Made by a program: the position numbers and the translations under genes. The notes beneath the pieces were generated by a model. It saw only the letters and a list, made by a program, of their open reading frames with translations, made no database searches and was not told where the DNA came from. A stretch of 64,000 nt of DNA from Rhizomucor pusillus. Lineage: Eukaryota; Mucoromycota; Mucoromycetes; Mucorales; Lichtheimiaceae. Below, piece after piece: positions 1 through 11,326 of this stretch (positions within the stretch are counted from its first letter, which is position 1; every line of letters starts with the position of its first letter). Location of the stretch: the NCBI GenBank assembly GCA_900175165.2, contig FWWN02000608.1, positions 59,622 through 123,621 on the forward strand, written 5' to 3'.

Positions 1-703
1 CACCATTTTAATCATTTTTGATTCTTCCTCTGCTGCGCCTGTATGCGTCTGAATCTTGTATGTACAAAGAAAACAAAATTGATTTGCTGTACATCATCTC
101 TATATACATCAAAGGCAAGACATAAAGTTCACTCTTCTGCTGCTACCTTTAGCAAAGGTTCTCCGCATGTAACCTTGAGTGTAATTTTTCCCAGCCTCGT
201 GCCAATCAGATTCGTTGGATGCGTGATACGATTGTGATCAATAGCTGTTCTAGACAGTCCTGGGAACCCTGCTTCTTGGCCTTTCTTCAACTTTCTTTCT
301 TGGGCCAACGGCTCGCTTTCGGACTTTTGCTGCCGACCAATGTATCACTTTAGGCGGAAAAGGCAACAAACAACAACCGGAGCATCGGCGGCTGTTGTCA
401 CCCAACATTTCGCTTTTTTTTTTCTTTGGGTGCAAAAGTATGTACACTGCTCCCTTTTTGCCTTGACAGAACCCATTGTTTACGTTACGAAACACGGATT
501 GTCAATGTAACAGACCAACCCCCGGGCAGCTTGTCGTGCGTTTGCGCATGTGGCACCCATCGATAACGCCATTTTCACAGCACTCAAGGTGCTAAAACAA
601 GTGGCGAATTATGCGCTTATCAACCCGGAATGCCCTTCACAATAGCTTTGTTTCATCGTAGTTGGATAATCATGTTTGCGTCCACTCTTTGGTCATCCCC
701 TGC
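1..703. other. No gene recognised
   Basis: Short open frames only, none with splice or family support. A homopolymer T run and CA-rich and pyrimidine-rich stretches look like ordinary fungal intergenic DNA. Confidence 0.5.
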
Positions 704-1197
704 TTATCTGGGTACCTCCAATGAATAAATACGCGAGAGAGAGTTGAAACAGGTGATCATTGTTGACGCTGACGGTCCTGCGCCAAACTTCCCAATCATG
801 ATTGTGATCAGCAGCCAGGAGCAATTTGAGTGTGAAGTAAAAGAGAAAAAAGCAATATAGAGAGATTTGCTGGCAATACTCCTGGATATTCCTTTCATTA
901 TTTTGACGAGAAAATGCGGATCCACGAGCATTTGCTCTTATAGTTTCATTTACTTTCTAGGAGTATGAAGAGCTCGGGTCTTACCCCTCGTGCATCGATG
1001 CCAATATTTACATGATCACAGACAGCCAATGCATGGAATATAAAAACCATTTCACCGTATTGGTCGCAGGGCATCTCGTTGGAAATTAAAAGCATTGTGA
1101 CAATGAAGTAGTAGTCGCATAGATTTCTAAGAAAATCTAGAAACCATTTTCTAAATCGAGCTTTCCCAAATCTTTCTTTGTACATATGTGAGTACAT
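704..1197 (-). CDS. Possible two-exon hypothetical protein
   Basis: I do not recognise this protein. An open frame starts at an ATG at 1197 and runs to a good donor (GTAAGA) near 965. A possible acceptor about 50 nt downstream would join it in phase to a second frame ending at 704. The first exon encodes a hydrophobic, aromatic-rich stretch (FLRNLCDYYFIVTMLLIS). An alternative reading frame through the second part is also open, so the piece could instead be a decayed relic. It starts only about 80 bp past the stop codon of the next upstream gene on the same strand, which is close for two separate transcripts. Confidence 0.2.
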
Positions 1198-1277
1198 ATG
1201 ATTATGGCTATGCACTTTATTCAATGATGATGACGAGAATAATGATATATGAGCGATGAATGAAAAAGTGATATTGC

Positions 1278-1993
1278 TTAGAGCGCCACGGTATCCATTG
1301 TAACCTGCTCTGTTGTTAACTGGATACTCGCTTTTTCAAAGTGCTTCGACTTTTTCTTGGCTTCTATGAGCCTTTGCTGAAACTTTTCTTGCAGTGCTGC
1401 GAGGTCGACCTGTGCAGGATCATCTGGATAGCTAAAACTGGCTATCAAGTAATCGGCGGAATTGATGTGGAAACGGAGCCAGACGCGGACGACGTTGAGG
1501 CGGATGCTTCCGAGGCAGTTTGGTCGGACTTCCCATTCGTCTAGCTCGAGGTCAAGGGTTGCCTCATCAGGATCATGCGTCTGGTAAATGACAGGGTACT
1601 CCAGGGCCCACCCCGTCAGTGCAACCATGTAGCTAGGGACAGTCTCCTGATAGTAATAAATTTGCGTTGACTCGAGAAACGGAGTCAGTCGATGATGTAA
1701 CCACAGCAACAAAACCTCAGGGCAGCGTGTCTATAATTAAAGTTTTTAGCTGCTGGTTGTTTCAGATTATTTGGCAAGATCCGGGGATTGGGTCCATATA
1801 TCTGATCTTGATTGTTACCTTGCTGGGCGGCGATCCTTTGCCTCGCACGTCGTAGTATATCCACTGCTGAGGGGATTCAATTGTGCTTTTCACGTGTTGC
1901 TCTAGTCGTAATTTGTTGCATAGAAACGTGTACCTATCCTTGAATTGAAGCAAAAGGAGATGTTCGCCTGTCGGGTGCTTTTTGTTGGGCAAG
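1278..1993 (-). CDS. UPF0739 (C1orf74/DUF4504)-like protein, 5' end unresolved
   Basis: Two exons are clear: about 1993-1819 and 1730-1278, with a GTAACA...TATAG intron at 1818-1731. The join is phase 0 and gives a continuous protein of about 209 residues. The C-terminal half has the pattern TGWALEYPVIYQ, then an Asn-Cys-Leu followed by beta-like strands, then a SFSYP motif. This resembles my memory of the uncharacterised UPF0739/C1orf74 family; the assignment rests on that pattern only. There is no in-frame ATG before the likely acceptor at 1994, so a first exon carrying the start must lie upstream and was not found. Function is unknown for this family. A coding frame is well supported and the family name is tentative. 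Confidence 0.5.
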
Positions 1994-2699
1994 CTGTGGT
2001 TAAAAAAGTTTTTTTTATGACCTCTTTCCTTTATCGAACCTGTCTCAAAACACTCAGTAACCGCCGCGAGGTGTCGGCCGAGACATACGTCACGTCAATG
2101 AGATGGCAAGATCTACAACAGCGACCGGGTTGGCAAAGGAGAAGAGAGAGAGAAAAAGGTGGTTGAGATAATATTAAGGAGGAAAAAGTGTGTTATTTCT
2201 TTGTCTTTGCAGAGTAGTATTATTATTGTGTGATGAAAATTACCGTAAGCCGCAAGCGACACAGAGTATAGCTGCATATAATAATTGTGATCATGAATAG
2301 ACAATGAGAAGAAGAAAAGTGAGTGAGCATGTTTTATTACCATGAATCAAAGCGTCGATCGTTGTCTTGGATTTTACTCTGAGGTTGTTCCTGATGATCT
2401 CAGTTAGGTTCTCCATGTTTCTGGCGAGTGTGATGGGGCCGGTTTCGGATTGCTATTCAGGAGCAAGATTTCGATTGGAAAAGCGAAAAGGGGAGACTCT
2501 CGAGACCAATTGGAGCAAGTTGGGTCACACCTCTGTTTTCCACTCATCCAGCAAGTGAGCTTCCCATTCAGTCCTTTTACTTTTGTCCCTTCTTTCTCTC
2601 ACTCTCACTTTCTCTTTTTTTTTTAATTTTTTATCTTCTCTCTCTTTCCCCCACTTCCATTCACTTTCTTCTTCTTCTCATATACATCATCCCACTTTC
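1994..2699. other. Intergenic, shared 5' region
   Basis: This lies between the UPF0739-like gene (minus) and the Sel1 gene (plus) and should hold the missing first exon of the former and both promoters. A long pyrimidine-rich tract at about 2585-2690 directly precedes the Sel1 ATG and is typical of fungal leaders. Confidence 0.5.
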
Positions 2700-4835
2700 A
2701 TGCCTCCTCCTTCTGCTCCCTTTTCACATATCCTGCACCGTTCTCGACTGGTCCTTTCTAAGCTCAATACTAGCAGAGAATCCAACCCCAACTTTCCCGA
2801 GCCTTCCACCAGTCAAAGCGCCAGCTCAACCAGTACTGCTGGCAACATTAGCACCGCATCGGAACGAGCTGACGAGAGACCGGCCATGCCATCTCGCTCG
2901 ACCACAACCGCCAACACTGTTGTATCCTCGACAAGTGCAAACAAACAACCGTACAGCCCCTCGGCCCGTCATCTCTTCAAATTAGCCAACTGTCATTTGT
3001 TTGGTCGCAGAGGCCATCCCAAGGCACCGTCACTCGCCATTGCCTATTACCGGAAAGCGGCTGCGCTCGGCCACGCCCAGGCGGAGGGTGTGCTCGGTTT
3101 CTGTTACGAATTCGGTCTTGGCGTTGAGAAAGACTTTGTAAAGTCTGAGCATCATTACCTCGAAGCCGCCAAGCAGCAAGATGGACTCGCCATGGCACGT
3201 CTCGCTTTTCTTCGCAAGTACGGTCGGCCCAATGTCAAGATTGACCGCGCCGAAGCCGAAGAGTGGGCGGACAAGGTTCGACGTATCGCCCACACCAATC
3301 CTGTCGGCTGGATTGTCGAAGCAGCCACTCTGGACGGCGACGCTGCCTGCCAGTATGCTTTGGGAGTTTGCTACCACGATGGTGTGGGTATGCCCAAAGA
3401 CGAACATGCAGCATTTCGGTGGTACAAGGCGAGCGCCGATCAAGGCAATGCCCGCGGTCAAGGCATTCTCGGCTATTGCTACGGCGAAGGCTTTGGAGTT
3501 GCCAAGGACGAGGTTGAAGCTATGAAGTGGTACCGCCTCGCGGCTGCCCAGGGCGAAACCGTTGCCATCTACAACGTCGGCTATTGCTACGAAGACGGTA
3601 TTGGAGTCGAAAAGAATGTGCAAGAAGCTGTCAAGTGGTACAGAATCTCGGCAGAGCAAGGCAATGCCTTTGCGCAGAATTCACTCGGTTACTGCTACGA
3701 AGACGGAATCGGTGTCGAACAGGACCTGGAGCAAGCAGCCATGTGGTACAAGCGCTCTGCTGAACAAGGCTATCCCTGGGCAGAATGTAACCTCGGTTAC
3801 TGCTACCAGAATGGCATCGGTGTTCCCAAAGACGATGCATTGGGCGCTTACTGGTACCGACGAGCAGCCATCCAGGGCCACGCGAGAGCTCAACACAATC
3901 TCGGATTCTGCTACCAGAACGGCATCGGTGTAGAACGCAGTGAGACCGAAGCAGTGAAATGGTACCGTCGATCCGCTGAACGTGGCAACATTTTTGCATA
4001 TCACTCGCTCGGTTACTGCTACCAGAACGGTATCGGTGTCCAGGCAAACGAGCAAGAAGCCGTATTTTGGTATTACCTGAGCGCAGAAGAGAATCATGCA
4101 CCTGCCCAGCTATCCCTCGGCTACTGCTACCGCAATGGCATTGGTGTGCCCAAGAACGAACGCGAAGCCGTCAAGTGGTTCAAGCGATCAGCAGAGCAGG
4201 GCAATGCGCTAGCGCAGAACTCGCTTGGTTTTTGCTACGAGGAAGGTCTTGGTGTCAAGAAAGATTGCGCGCGTGCAGTGTACTGGTATCACAAGTCTGC
4301 GCGACAAAAGAACCCTTGGGCTCAGTGCAACCTTGGATTCTGTTACGCAAACGGTATTGGCGTTGAGCAAAACGATCGCAAGGCAGTGTACTGGTATCAA
4401 CGTGCAGCTGAGCAAAACCATGCCCGTGCTCTAGACAAGCTCGGTGTTCACTTGCAGTCTGGTCTCGGCATCGAACGGAATTTGGAGGCTGCGTTTGAGA
4501 TGTTCAAACGAGCAGCCGAGCAAGATCACGTTGCAGCGCAGTACCATCTGGCCAATTGTTACGAAAAAGGTTTAGGATGCCCTGTGGACTTGCACCAAGC
4601 GACGGCGTGGTTTGAACGTGCTGCAATGGGTAAGTTTATATATTCATGATAATTGCTTGTAGAAAACTGACATGACATTCTATTTTCAGCTGGCTGCCGC
4701 AACTCTCACGAACGGTTACGACGATTGCTCTTCCGAGTATGCCTCTGGCTGCCGGGATCTTCCCCGCTGACAATGAACGAGGACGACCTGATATGCTCAG
4801 GATTAATTAGTGGACACAGTGCGCCGGCCGCATAG
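2700..4835 (+). CDS. Sel1-repeat (HCP-like) protein
   Basis: Exons are 2700-4629 and 4690-4835, joined across a GTAAGT...TTTTCAG intron, giving about 691 residues. After a Ser/Thr-rich N-terminus of about 90 residues, the protein is a near-continuous array of roughly 15 Sel1 (TPR-like) repeats. The recurring core is LGYCY-x-x-G-I-G-V, then an A-x-x-WY-x-x-[SA]-A-E-Q-G segment. Such solenoids act as scaffolds; fungal relatives include activators of chitin synthase (Chs4/Skt5) and ER-degradation factors, but nothing here fixes the partner. The ATG at 2700 is chosen because the open frame upstream is a pyrimidine-rich leader with no ATG. The second exon ends in a basic stretch (HERLRRLLF). The repeats also generate long open frames in other frames and on the other strand, which are not genes. 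Confidence 0.85.
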
Positions 4836-5167
4836 ATTCCCCCCCCACACACACAAACATCCACGCTCTAAAATTTAATCAATCACTTCTCTTTCTTTTT
4901 CTTTTTCTATCTTTCTTGTCTCTGTCATACCTCACACAATAGCGCCTCTCTCTCTCTCTTTCTATCTCTCATGTCTTGATCCTTATTCCAAACGTCTAAT
5001 TCTTTTCTTCATCATCACGAGTAATAAGTCGAAAAAAGAAAAAAAAAACCAGATTTTCACGTGCGTGTTCGTGTGCATGTCCTTTTCGATCTTTCCATTT
5101 TGAGTTGATTCTAAACGTCTAATCACATTTGTCTAAAGATTGTCTTTAACTTTCTTGCAATATTACT
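4836..5167. other. Intergenic, pyrimidine-rich leader
   Basis: This is the 3' end of the Sel1 gene and the promoter/leader of the next gene. It contains CT-rich tracts and an A-rich stretch near 5030-5050. No coding signal was seen. Confidence 0.6.
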
Positions 5168-5869
5168 ATGGAGGACAATGATCTCGACATGTCCACCACA
5201 ACTGTCATCAATACCCATTTGGACGACTCTCAACTAGTCGAAAAGTTCTCAGCATCGTACGACGAGATCCCGCCTTTGCCTCGATTGTCTCAGAGCAACA
5301 GTAGCGTGAGCAGCGCAGAAGACAGCAGTGTTCTTGTTGTTGTTCACCAGCAGCAGTCATCAGACGGCGGCGTTGAGGAAAAGAATGAGCAGCAGCCTTT
5401 ACCGCGCAGTGAACAGCGACCGTCAAGACGTGCCCTGATCCTGGGCCACGCCAAATCTCTGCTGTTTGTAGTTATCCGGTTTGCGCTCAAGAATAACAAC
5501 TGGGTGCTCTTGATCAACCTTGTACATCATCTATGGAACGCACGAAGACTTATACTGAACAACAGACATGTGCAGTGGTGGAGCAAGGATGCGGCGCGCG
5601 CTCTAGGCGCTATGCATCTGGCGTTTGCGACGCTGACGGGACTGGCGCTGCGCGAGCGACGGCGGTCCGTGGATAGATCTGCGTTGCTGGTGTTGCTACT
5701 GGCAGCAGTGGGCCAGGCATGGTCTTACCTCACAGCGTACTGGCGATCGGGCGTGCGCGCGTTGCGAACAACAGGCTTGGTCGACACTGCCGTCTTTGCG
5801 ATCACGAGCGTTGCTTTTTCAAAGACCCTAAGGCCTTCTGCCAGGTACCGCCGACCTCGATTCCTTTAA
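5168..5869 (+). CDS. Hypothetical multi-pass membrane protein, 233 aa
   Basis: A single exon runs from an ATG to a TAA. Residues 1-80 are acidic, Ser/Gln-rich and probably disordered. From about residue 90 onward there are three or four hydrophobic segments (for example ALILGHAKSLLFVVIRFAL and LLVLLLAAVGQAWSYLTAYW), separated by Arg-rich loops that suggest membrane topology. The tail ends in basic residues. I do not recognise the family. The conserved look of the helices and the clean reading frame support a real gene; it could be an organelle or ER membrane protein, which is inference only. Confidence 0.65.
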   Translation: MEDNDLDMSTTTVINTHLDDSQLVEKFSASYDEIPPLPRLSQSNSSVSSAEDSSVLVVVHQQQSSDGGVEEKNEQQPLPRSEQRPSRRALILGHAKSLLFVVIRFALKNNNWVLLINLVHHLWNARRLILNNRHVQWWSKDAARALGAMHLAFATLTGLALRERRRSVDRSALLVLLLAAVGQAWSYLTAYWRSGVRALRTTGLVDTAVFAITSVAFSKTLRPSARYRRPRFL

Positions 5870-6359
5870 TATAACTATACGTTTATACGACCTTGTGTAC
5901 ATCCCGTCCTTCTTGCTAGTATACCCAACCCCGCACCTATTTTTTACACCTTTTCTCTACGTCCCTTTTACCTTTTCGCTCCGTACTCATTACTTTGGAA
6001 TAGACAGTCGTCGTGTATGTATGTATGTAGGACATTGATGCACATTCTTTCCCCCGTTTCACTGTCATACTTGTAGCAGATATGCTTAAAATCACTCTGA
6101 CGTGTCACGTTAAGTAGATATTGAGACTGAAATAAGCATGTTATGATAAGCAATCTGACCGTTCTTCCGTGATACCATCCCCACTTTGGGTTTATCCATG
6201 ACCACTCATATATAATTTATCAAATGGAAAGGAAGAAAGCTAGCAGTTTATCTACAAATACAAAAGGATTACACACACAAAGGTACGGGAGGAACAGGAC
6301 GTGAGAGAAAAAGAGAGAATAGAGATAGTCAAAATTGGCGGGAAAGGATTTCTTTTTCC
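5870..6359. other. Convergent 3' intergenic region
   Basis: This lies between the stop codons of the membrane protein (plus) and hexokinase (minus). It is AT-rich, with a short GTAT repeat near 6015-6030. It should hold both 3' UTRs; no gene was seen. Confidence 0.6.
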
Positions 6360-7885
6360 TTAGCAGCATAACATGGCGATAAGAGCACCACCGATACTGC
6401 CACCATCCTTGGCAATTTCAAGCTTGATTCTATTGGCAATATTTGGTCCGAACCACTCTTGAAGCGCGCGGCGCAAGCGATCAGCCATGTGAGGGTAGTA
6501 CTCGTACGTGGAACCAGTGATACCAACAACGATATCATCGTTTCCTCTATCAAGACCTTGCTGCTCGATCATGGAGGCAATAGCCACGGAGGCAAGGTAT
6601 GCGCTTCGAGTGGCAACGATGCGACAAATGCGGGTAAGAATGACCATATCTTGAAGAGTAGGGGTGTTGACGAAGTTGAAGTTGCTCAGCACTTCTAAGC
6701 TCTTGGCGTGGCTGACAGATGCGCTTTCGCTTTCTATGGCGCTCATGTATGAAGTAGGAAAAGACCATGGTTGTTCCCATCCCTCGGGCACAATGCCCTC
6801 GAAAAGAGCGCCGGTCTTGATAAAGTCGAGCGAGACGAGGCGGACAAGTTCACCGAGATAGGCGCCAGACATCATCTTTTCGTATTGCTGGAACTTTGGT
6901 TGGTTGTGGTTCGCATCCAGGGCAAGATCGTACGCGGTCAGTGGAAGATAGCTCTCGTCACCAAAGATATCAATTTCAGTATTGATGAGCATCTCAGTGT
7001 CGGCAGGGTAAGCATCGCGCACGGCCTGCGGCAACTTTTCAATGGCAGACACTTTCTCTGGATACGCAGCGTTGATGCCTGTCGCAAAGATAAGACCGAT
7101 GCGGGCCTTGGGGTTTGAGTACGCATGCGCGACGAGTGTTCCTACTGTATCATTCAGGATGGCAGTAACTTTGATGTTCAATCCCTGCACCCGAGTAAAA
7201 GTTAGCAAGACTTTTTTGTTAATTTCTCTTTAGCAGCTTTACCTTTCTATCAAAGGCTTGGTGAAACATGTCAACGAGGTCTTTGCCTTCAATGCCTTTC
7301 AAGGTGAAGCCTTTGCCCATTCTCAGAATGGTTCCCTTGTTCACCGCAGTTTGGCTGTAATGCATGCACGTTAGTTGAATACATATGTGGGCATTCCCAA
7401 TTTAAATTTGTGCGCAGACAGACTTACTCGACAGGGAAGCTCCAGCAAACGCCTAGAGACAATGTTTCACGGCCGAGGACCTGCTCTTCCGAAAACAAGT
7501 GTCTTGCCTTTACATTGATCAGCTCTTGCACGGCATCAGCGATCCAATCAAAGAACGCTTCTGCGGAGCCAGTCTTGAGCTCTTGGCTTGGCGATCGCTT
7601 CAGCTCCAGCACTTGGACTTGACCAGCTCCCATGAGCTCGACGGCAGAGATGCGCAGATTGGTGCCACCAAGGTCCAGAGACAGGAATGTGCCCTTCTCG
7701 GAGCCGTGAGGCAATTTTGTTACAAACGACGGGATCATGGTGGCGAGACCCTTGGAGGGTGTCTTGAGACCTTGTCTGTAGCCGTTGACAAATCCGGCAA
7801 TGATGGGCGCAAGCTTTTCTTTGGAGAATAGGAACTCTTGCTCTAGTTTTTTGAACAAGGCATCTGCAGGGTCGGTGGTCATCAT
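6360..7885 (-). CDS. Hexokinase family sugar kinase
   Basis: The enzyme phosphorylates glucose or a related hexose with ATP in the cytosol. Exons are 7885-7428, 7354-7243 and 7184-6360; all phases close to give 464 residues, close to the usual fungal length. Visible motifs are the phosphate-1 loop LSLDLGGTNLR, the sugar-contacting SFPV, the catalytic Asp in ILNDTVGTLVA, the Asn in TGINAAYPE, the Glu in NTE, the Glu in YEKMMSGAYLGE, the phosphate-2 GITGSTYEYYP, and a C-terminal adenosine-site GGSIGGAL. The protein ends a few residues after this, shorter at the tail than yeast Hxk2. The strand after NTE reads IDIFGD where most family members I recall have WGAF, and TGINAAY replaces TGTNAAY. It may therefore be a divergent paralogue with altered specificity; the key acid residues are intact. 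Confidence 0.92.
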
Positions 7886-8959
7886 ATTTGTTTGTATAAA
7901 TTTAAATGTAAAAACAACGAGTGCAGTGAAAGGAAGGAAAAAGAAGAAAGAAAGGATGGAGGATGGTGATGGTGGGAGTCAAGGAAAAGGAAGAAAAAGA
8001 AAAATGCCCTTCTACGCCCTATTTTTACGAGAGGAACAACAAAAAAGGGTGAGGCGGGTCGGGGCTGTCGGAAAAAACGACTGGACCCTTATTGAAAACC
8101 CTGTTTGTAAAAGTAAGCAAAGCATTTTCCCGTTTGGCAGCACGTCACTCCCCTCTTTTCCACTCTGTTTATAAACCTGCCACTGTTTCCTCCTTGCGCT
8201 CCACTGGACAGTGTACATTGCAGTTGTAACTCACACTGGGAAAAAGATAGCGAGAAAAGCTTGGAATGAGAAGAAACGTGGGGTGCGGAGCGCTGTGTTT
8301 TCGAGTGCTGACCTAATAATGCTGTGTTTCAAAATTACAGGACCCTGAGAAGTCATGTGTACCATTTATTTTTTTTGCCACGTTCAGGGACCACATCATC
8401 CCTACATGCCAGCTATGCATCCCTAGCATTCATTCAGCTACACCTTTTGACAGGGAACATGCAGATAATACATGCTGACTGCGTGCGTGTGCACAGATGG
8501 TGCATCCATCTGCATTGTTGGCTTAAAATAAGAAAATCGCAGTTTCCCCAACCGCAGGACATCATAAAGTACTTCATCAACCGCCTACATCGTGATCATC
8601 ATATAAATAGCAGTACAGCATTGCATCTTGGATACCAATTATAGGCGTAGCCGATATTGTTTGTCTGCCGGTGTTCGAATTTTGCATTCAAACAACGTCA
8701 TAAAAGGAGCCCGTCTGTGATGCAGGGACAAGACAAGTAACAACGACGTCTTGTACAAATGATAACTTTTAATAATTTATAAGCTTTTCACAAATCTATG
8801 AAAAGGACAGACAAGACGGAGTATCAGCAGTTAAATTTATACATGATTTATAATATGCATCATAAATACATCCATATAACAATATGTAAAGCAATAGAAT
8901 AATAATAATAATAAGTAGATGTAAAAGCATCGCAGAATCAAGATCAAAAGGAGGGATAT
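7886..8959. other. Hexokinase promoter and ferroxidase 3' region
   Basis: About 1.1 kb without a supported gene. Both flanking genes are on the minus strand, so this holds the hexokinase promoter (A/G-rich near 7920-8060 on the plus strand) and the ferroxidase 3' UTR (AT-rich, AATAATAATAATAA near 8900). Short open frames here show no family or splice support. Confidence 0.6.
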
Positions 8960-11326
8960 CTACTCCTGCTTGCTTTGCACAATTTGGCGTGCTTGCTTCT
9001 GTGGGTCAGCTAATGCATACCAGATAATTGTGCCAATGCCAATAAGTGCACAAACAATGCAAGCGGCCATACCACCTTTTCCTTTGGCCGTGAATCCATC
9101 GTAAATAAGCGTGATACCGTCCGGAGCGCCCGACAAATCCAAACCATCTTTCCCTGCTGCGTTGCCTGTGGGTGAAATGCCGTTCGCCGAGCACAGGTCT
9201 ATAAATTCCTGCGGTAAACTCATGCGTTGCTGCGCGACATCCGGGGCTTCGATGAAAGTTGCTGCTAACCCAGACTCCAAGTGCCATTCAATGTGGCAGT
9301 GGAAAAACTTATGCGGTGTGTAAGCTTTCGCTCTTTCTTTCTTTCTTTCTAATCACTTACTTACCCAGACGCCAGGGTTGTCAGCTCTAAATCGGATAAT
9401 GGTATATCCTCCGCCGGGAACGCGGATTGTGTCTCGTCGCATAGGATTGGTCAAGTTTAGCTGTATGGATGCATTCACGACTGGGTCGTAGTATCCATCG
9501 CCTCTTGCTACGACCTGGAAGACGTGCCCGTGTAAATGGACTGAAAGTATTAAAGATTAGCCTCGAAATAAAAAAAAATTGGAATATATAGGTGCAACAA
9601 AACTATAACGTACAAGGATGAGCGTTTCCGTCCTTGTTGTTCAGGATGACTTGGACCATATCCAGATGATTCAAAATAAATGCCTGGGTCTGAGGACCGT
9701 AGACCTCAGTGCTGAGAGAGTAGTTTGCTTGGTACAGTAGCGTGTTCAAAGTGGGAGTCTTTGGTGGCAGATATGGAAGGCTGTTGAACATGCCTCGATT
9801 GATACCGTCGGTGGTCACATCAAAATCGATATCCAGTTGGATGACATGATCAGGGTTCACCGCATCCTCGACAACGACGGGCGTCAATGAAATATCATCG
9901 AATGCTCCATCTATACCCTGGTCCTGACTGGGGGCGAAATTGGCATGTGTTCGGTCATAATATACAGGTATCGTAATATCTACAGTTGAATGTTGGAGTT
10001 TGGTTACGATCAATTCATGTACTCGATACTTGGGCATCACTGTTGACACATACTTGGCTGTAGAGCTTCTGGGACGGTATCAAACATGACGGTATCCATA
10101 TCGGCGTGAAGGTAGTAGTTGAGAGACGTTGTGTTCTTGGCAGTGACAAGAACTGAAACACGCTGCGCAGCAGTGAGATAGACAGTATCGACGCTTGTGC
10201 GCTGAACCTCAACCTGAATAACAACATCTTGATAAATGCTTCTCACTACTAGCTCCTGACATCTGCTCAACTTACACCATCGACCTCGATCACATCGAGC
10301 GTATGGTTATCAATACTAAAGGAGAACGTAGAAAATCCAGACATGTTGATGACACGAAGCCGGTATGTTTTACCAGGCAAGAAACTGAGGCTAGCATTCG
10401 CGTTACTCAGTATCAATCCAGAATCCGGTACCGCTATGTACAGTGGTAAATCAAAATGATGATTTAAAGGAACGCAAAAAGGCGTGTGCACTTACGTTCG
10501 GCACCCGTTGGATTATAGACACTTAGAAACTGGTCTAGCAACTCCGAGTTTTGTTGATGGTACCAATCTGGATAATGAAGCCTAGTGAGAAAAAAAAAGG
10601 AACAGATTTTCTATCGATGTATTGGATCGTCTATACCTTCAAGGGGCACAAGGACGTCTTGGTCATATTGATACGTTTCATTCGTGTTGTGTAGGACAAA
10701 TGGTGTTCTGAGACCATCCAAATATTGACCCTATTCCCACACAAGTGTTCTGATGAGAGAGATGGCCTACGTCAGAATCTAACGTGCTAACTATGTAGTG
10801 ACTGTGTATCCAGTATGTGCCATGCTGCGTAATGTTAAACCGGTATGTAAAGTCATACTGAGGGGGAATAGGACTGTAATTCCCATAGAATGTTATCTGA
10901 TGAGCTTATCTGATCACTCCAGACCAGTCCACAAAGATAAAGGGATGATACCATTGTGTCACCATCGAAGGTCCATCCATGTAGTTAGTATTGTTTTGAA
11001 ACATGCCGTGGGCGTGGAGCGCCGTTGGAACATCGAGCGCATTGTGGATGTTGATCACGACGGTATCGCCTATGGTTGCTTCAACAGGCGGGATACTAAA
11101 AGATCAAGGCACTCGAGCTGTCTTAGTCAAAATGATGTCGCAAATAGCTCTCTTCTGTAGACGCTACGTACGGCCATTGCCCGTTGACACCAATCACCTG
11201 TCGCTCATACAGTCCATCAGGATTCGCTGATGTGTACGTGATGTTCCAATTGTATTCGACAATAGCAGCGTAGGAGGCTCTCAAACCGACCAGCAACGCC
11301 GCGGCGAACGGACCGATTCTCGTCAT
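8960..11326 (-). CDS. FET3: Multicopper ferroxidase (Fet3 type)
   Basis: This surface enzyme oxidises Fe(II) with O2 and hands Fe(III) to the Ftr1 permease. Ten exons join in phase: 11326-11172, 11095-10952, 10873-10792, 10730-10637, 10567-10496, 10433-10276, 10213-10054, 9979-9614, 9540-9365 and 9307-8960, giving 584 residues. A signal peptide (about 1-20) precedes three cupredoxin domains. Copper ligands are seen in order: ALHAHG, WIHSHY, HPFHLHGH and [12 protein letters not shown] Glu in NPTGAEP corresponds to the iron-binding Glu185 of yeast Fet3. A C-terminal hydrophobic segment ([18 protein letters not shown]) with a short basic tail anchors the protein in the plasma membrane. The gene is divergent from FTR1, as in many fungi. 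Two ATCAGATAA motifs lie in intron 2. Confidence 0.95.
10893..10914 (-). promoter_or_regulatory. Tandem ATCWGATAA GATA-factor motifs in intron
   Basis: Inside ferroxidase intron 2 (10951-10874) the minus strand reads ATCAGATAA twice, as direct repeats at 10914-10906 and 10901-10893. This exactly matches the extended consensus ATCWGATAA known for the fungal iron-responsive GATA repressors (SreA/Sre1/Urbs1 family). Use as a control site is inference. Confidence 0.55.

Noticed and set aside
2583..2699. Hydrophobic Ser/Phe/Leu-rich leader on the Sel1 protein
   Set aside because: It is a translated pyrimidine tract with no ATG before 2700.
3030..4101. Long open frames opposite to and in other frames of the Sel1 gene (up to about 209 codons on the minus strand)
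   Set aside because: They follow from the repeated codon pattern of the Sel1 units, have no family features and no splice context.
8324..8644. 106-codon plus-strand open frame in the hexokinase-ferroxidase intergenic region
   Set aside because: No family signal and no splice or codon support; likely chance.
10500..10640. Possible frameshift in FET3 between exons 4 and 5
   Set aside because: The first acceptor tried gave a wrong frame, but the AG at 10568 restores the conserved DWYH sequence, so no break is needed.
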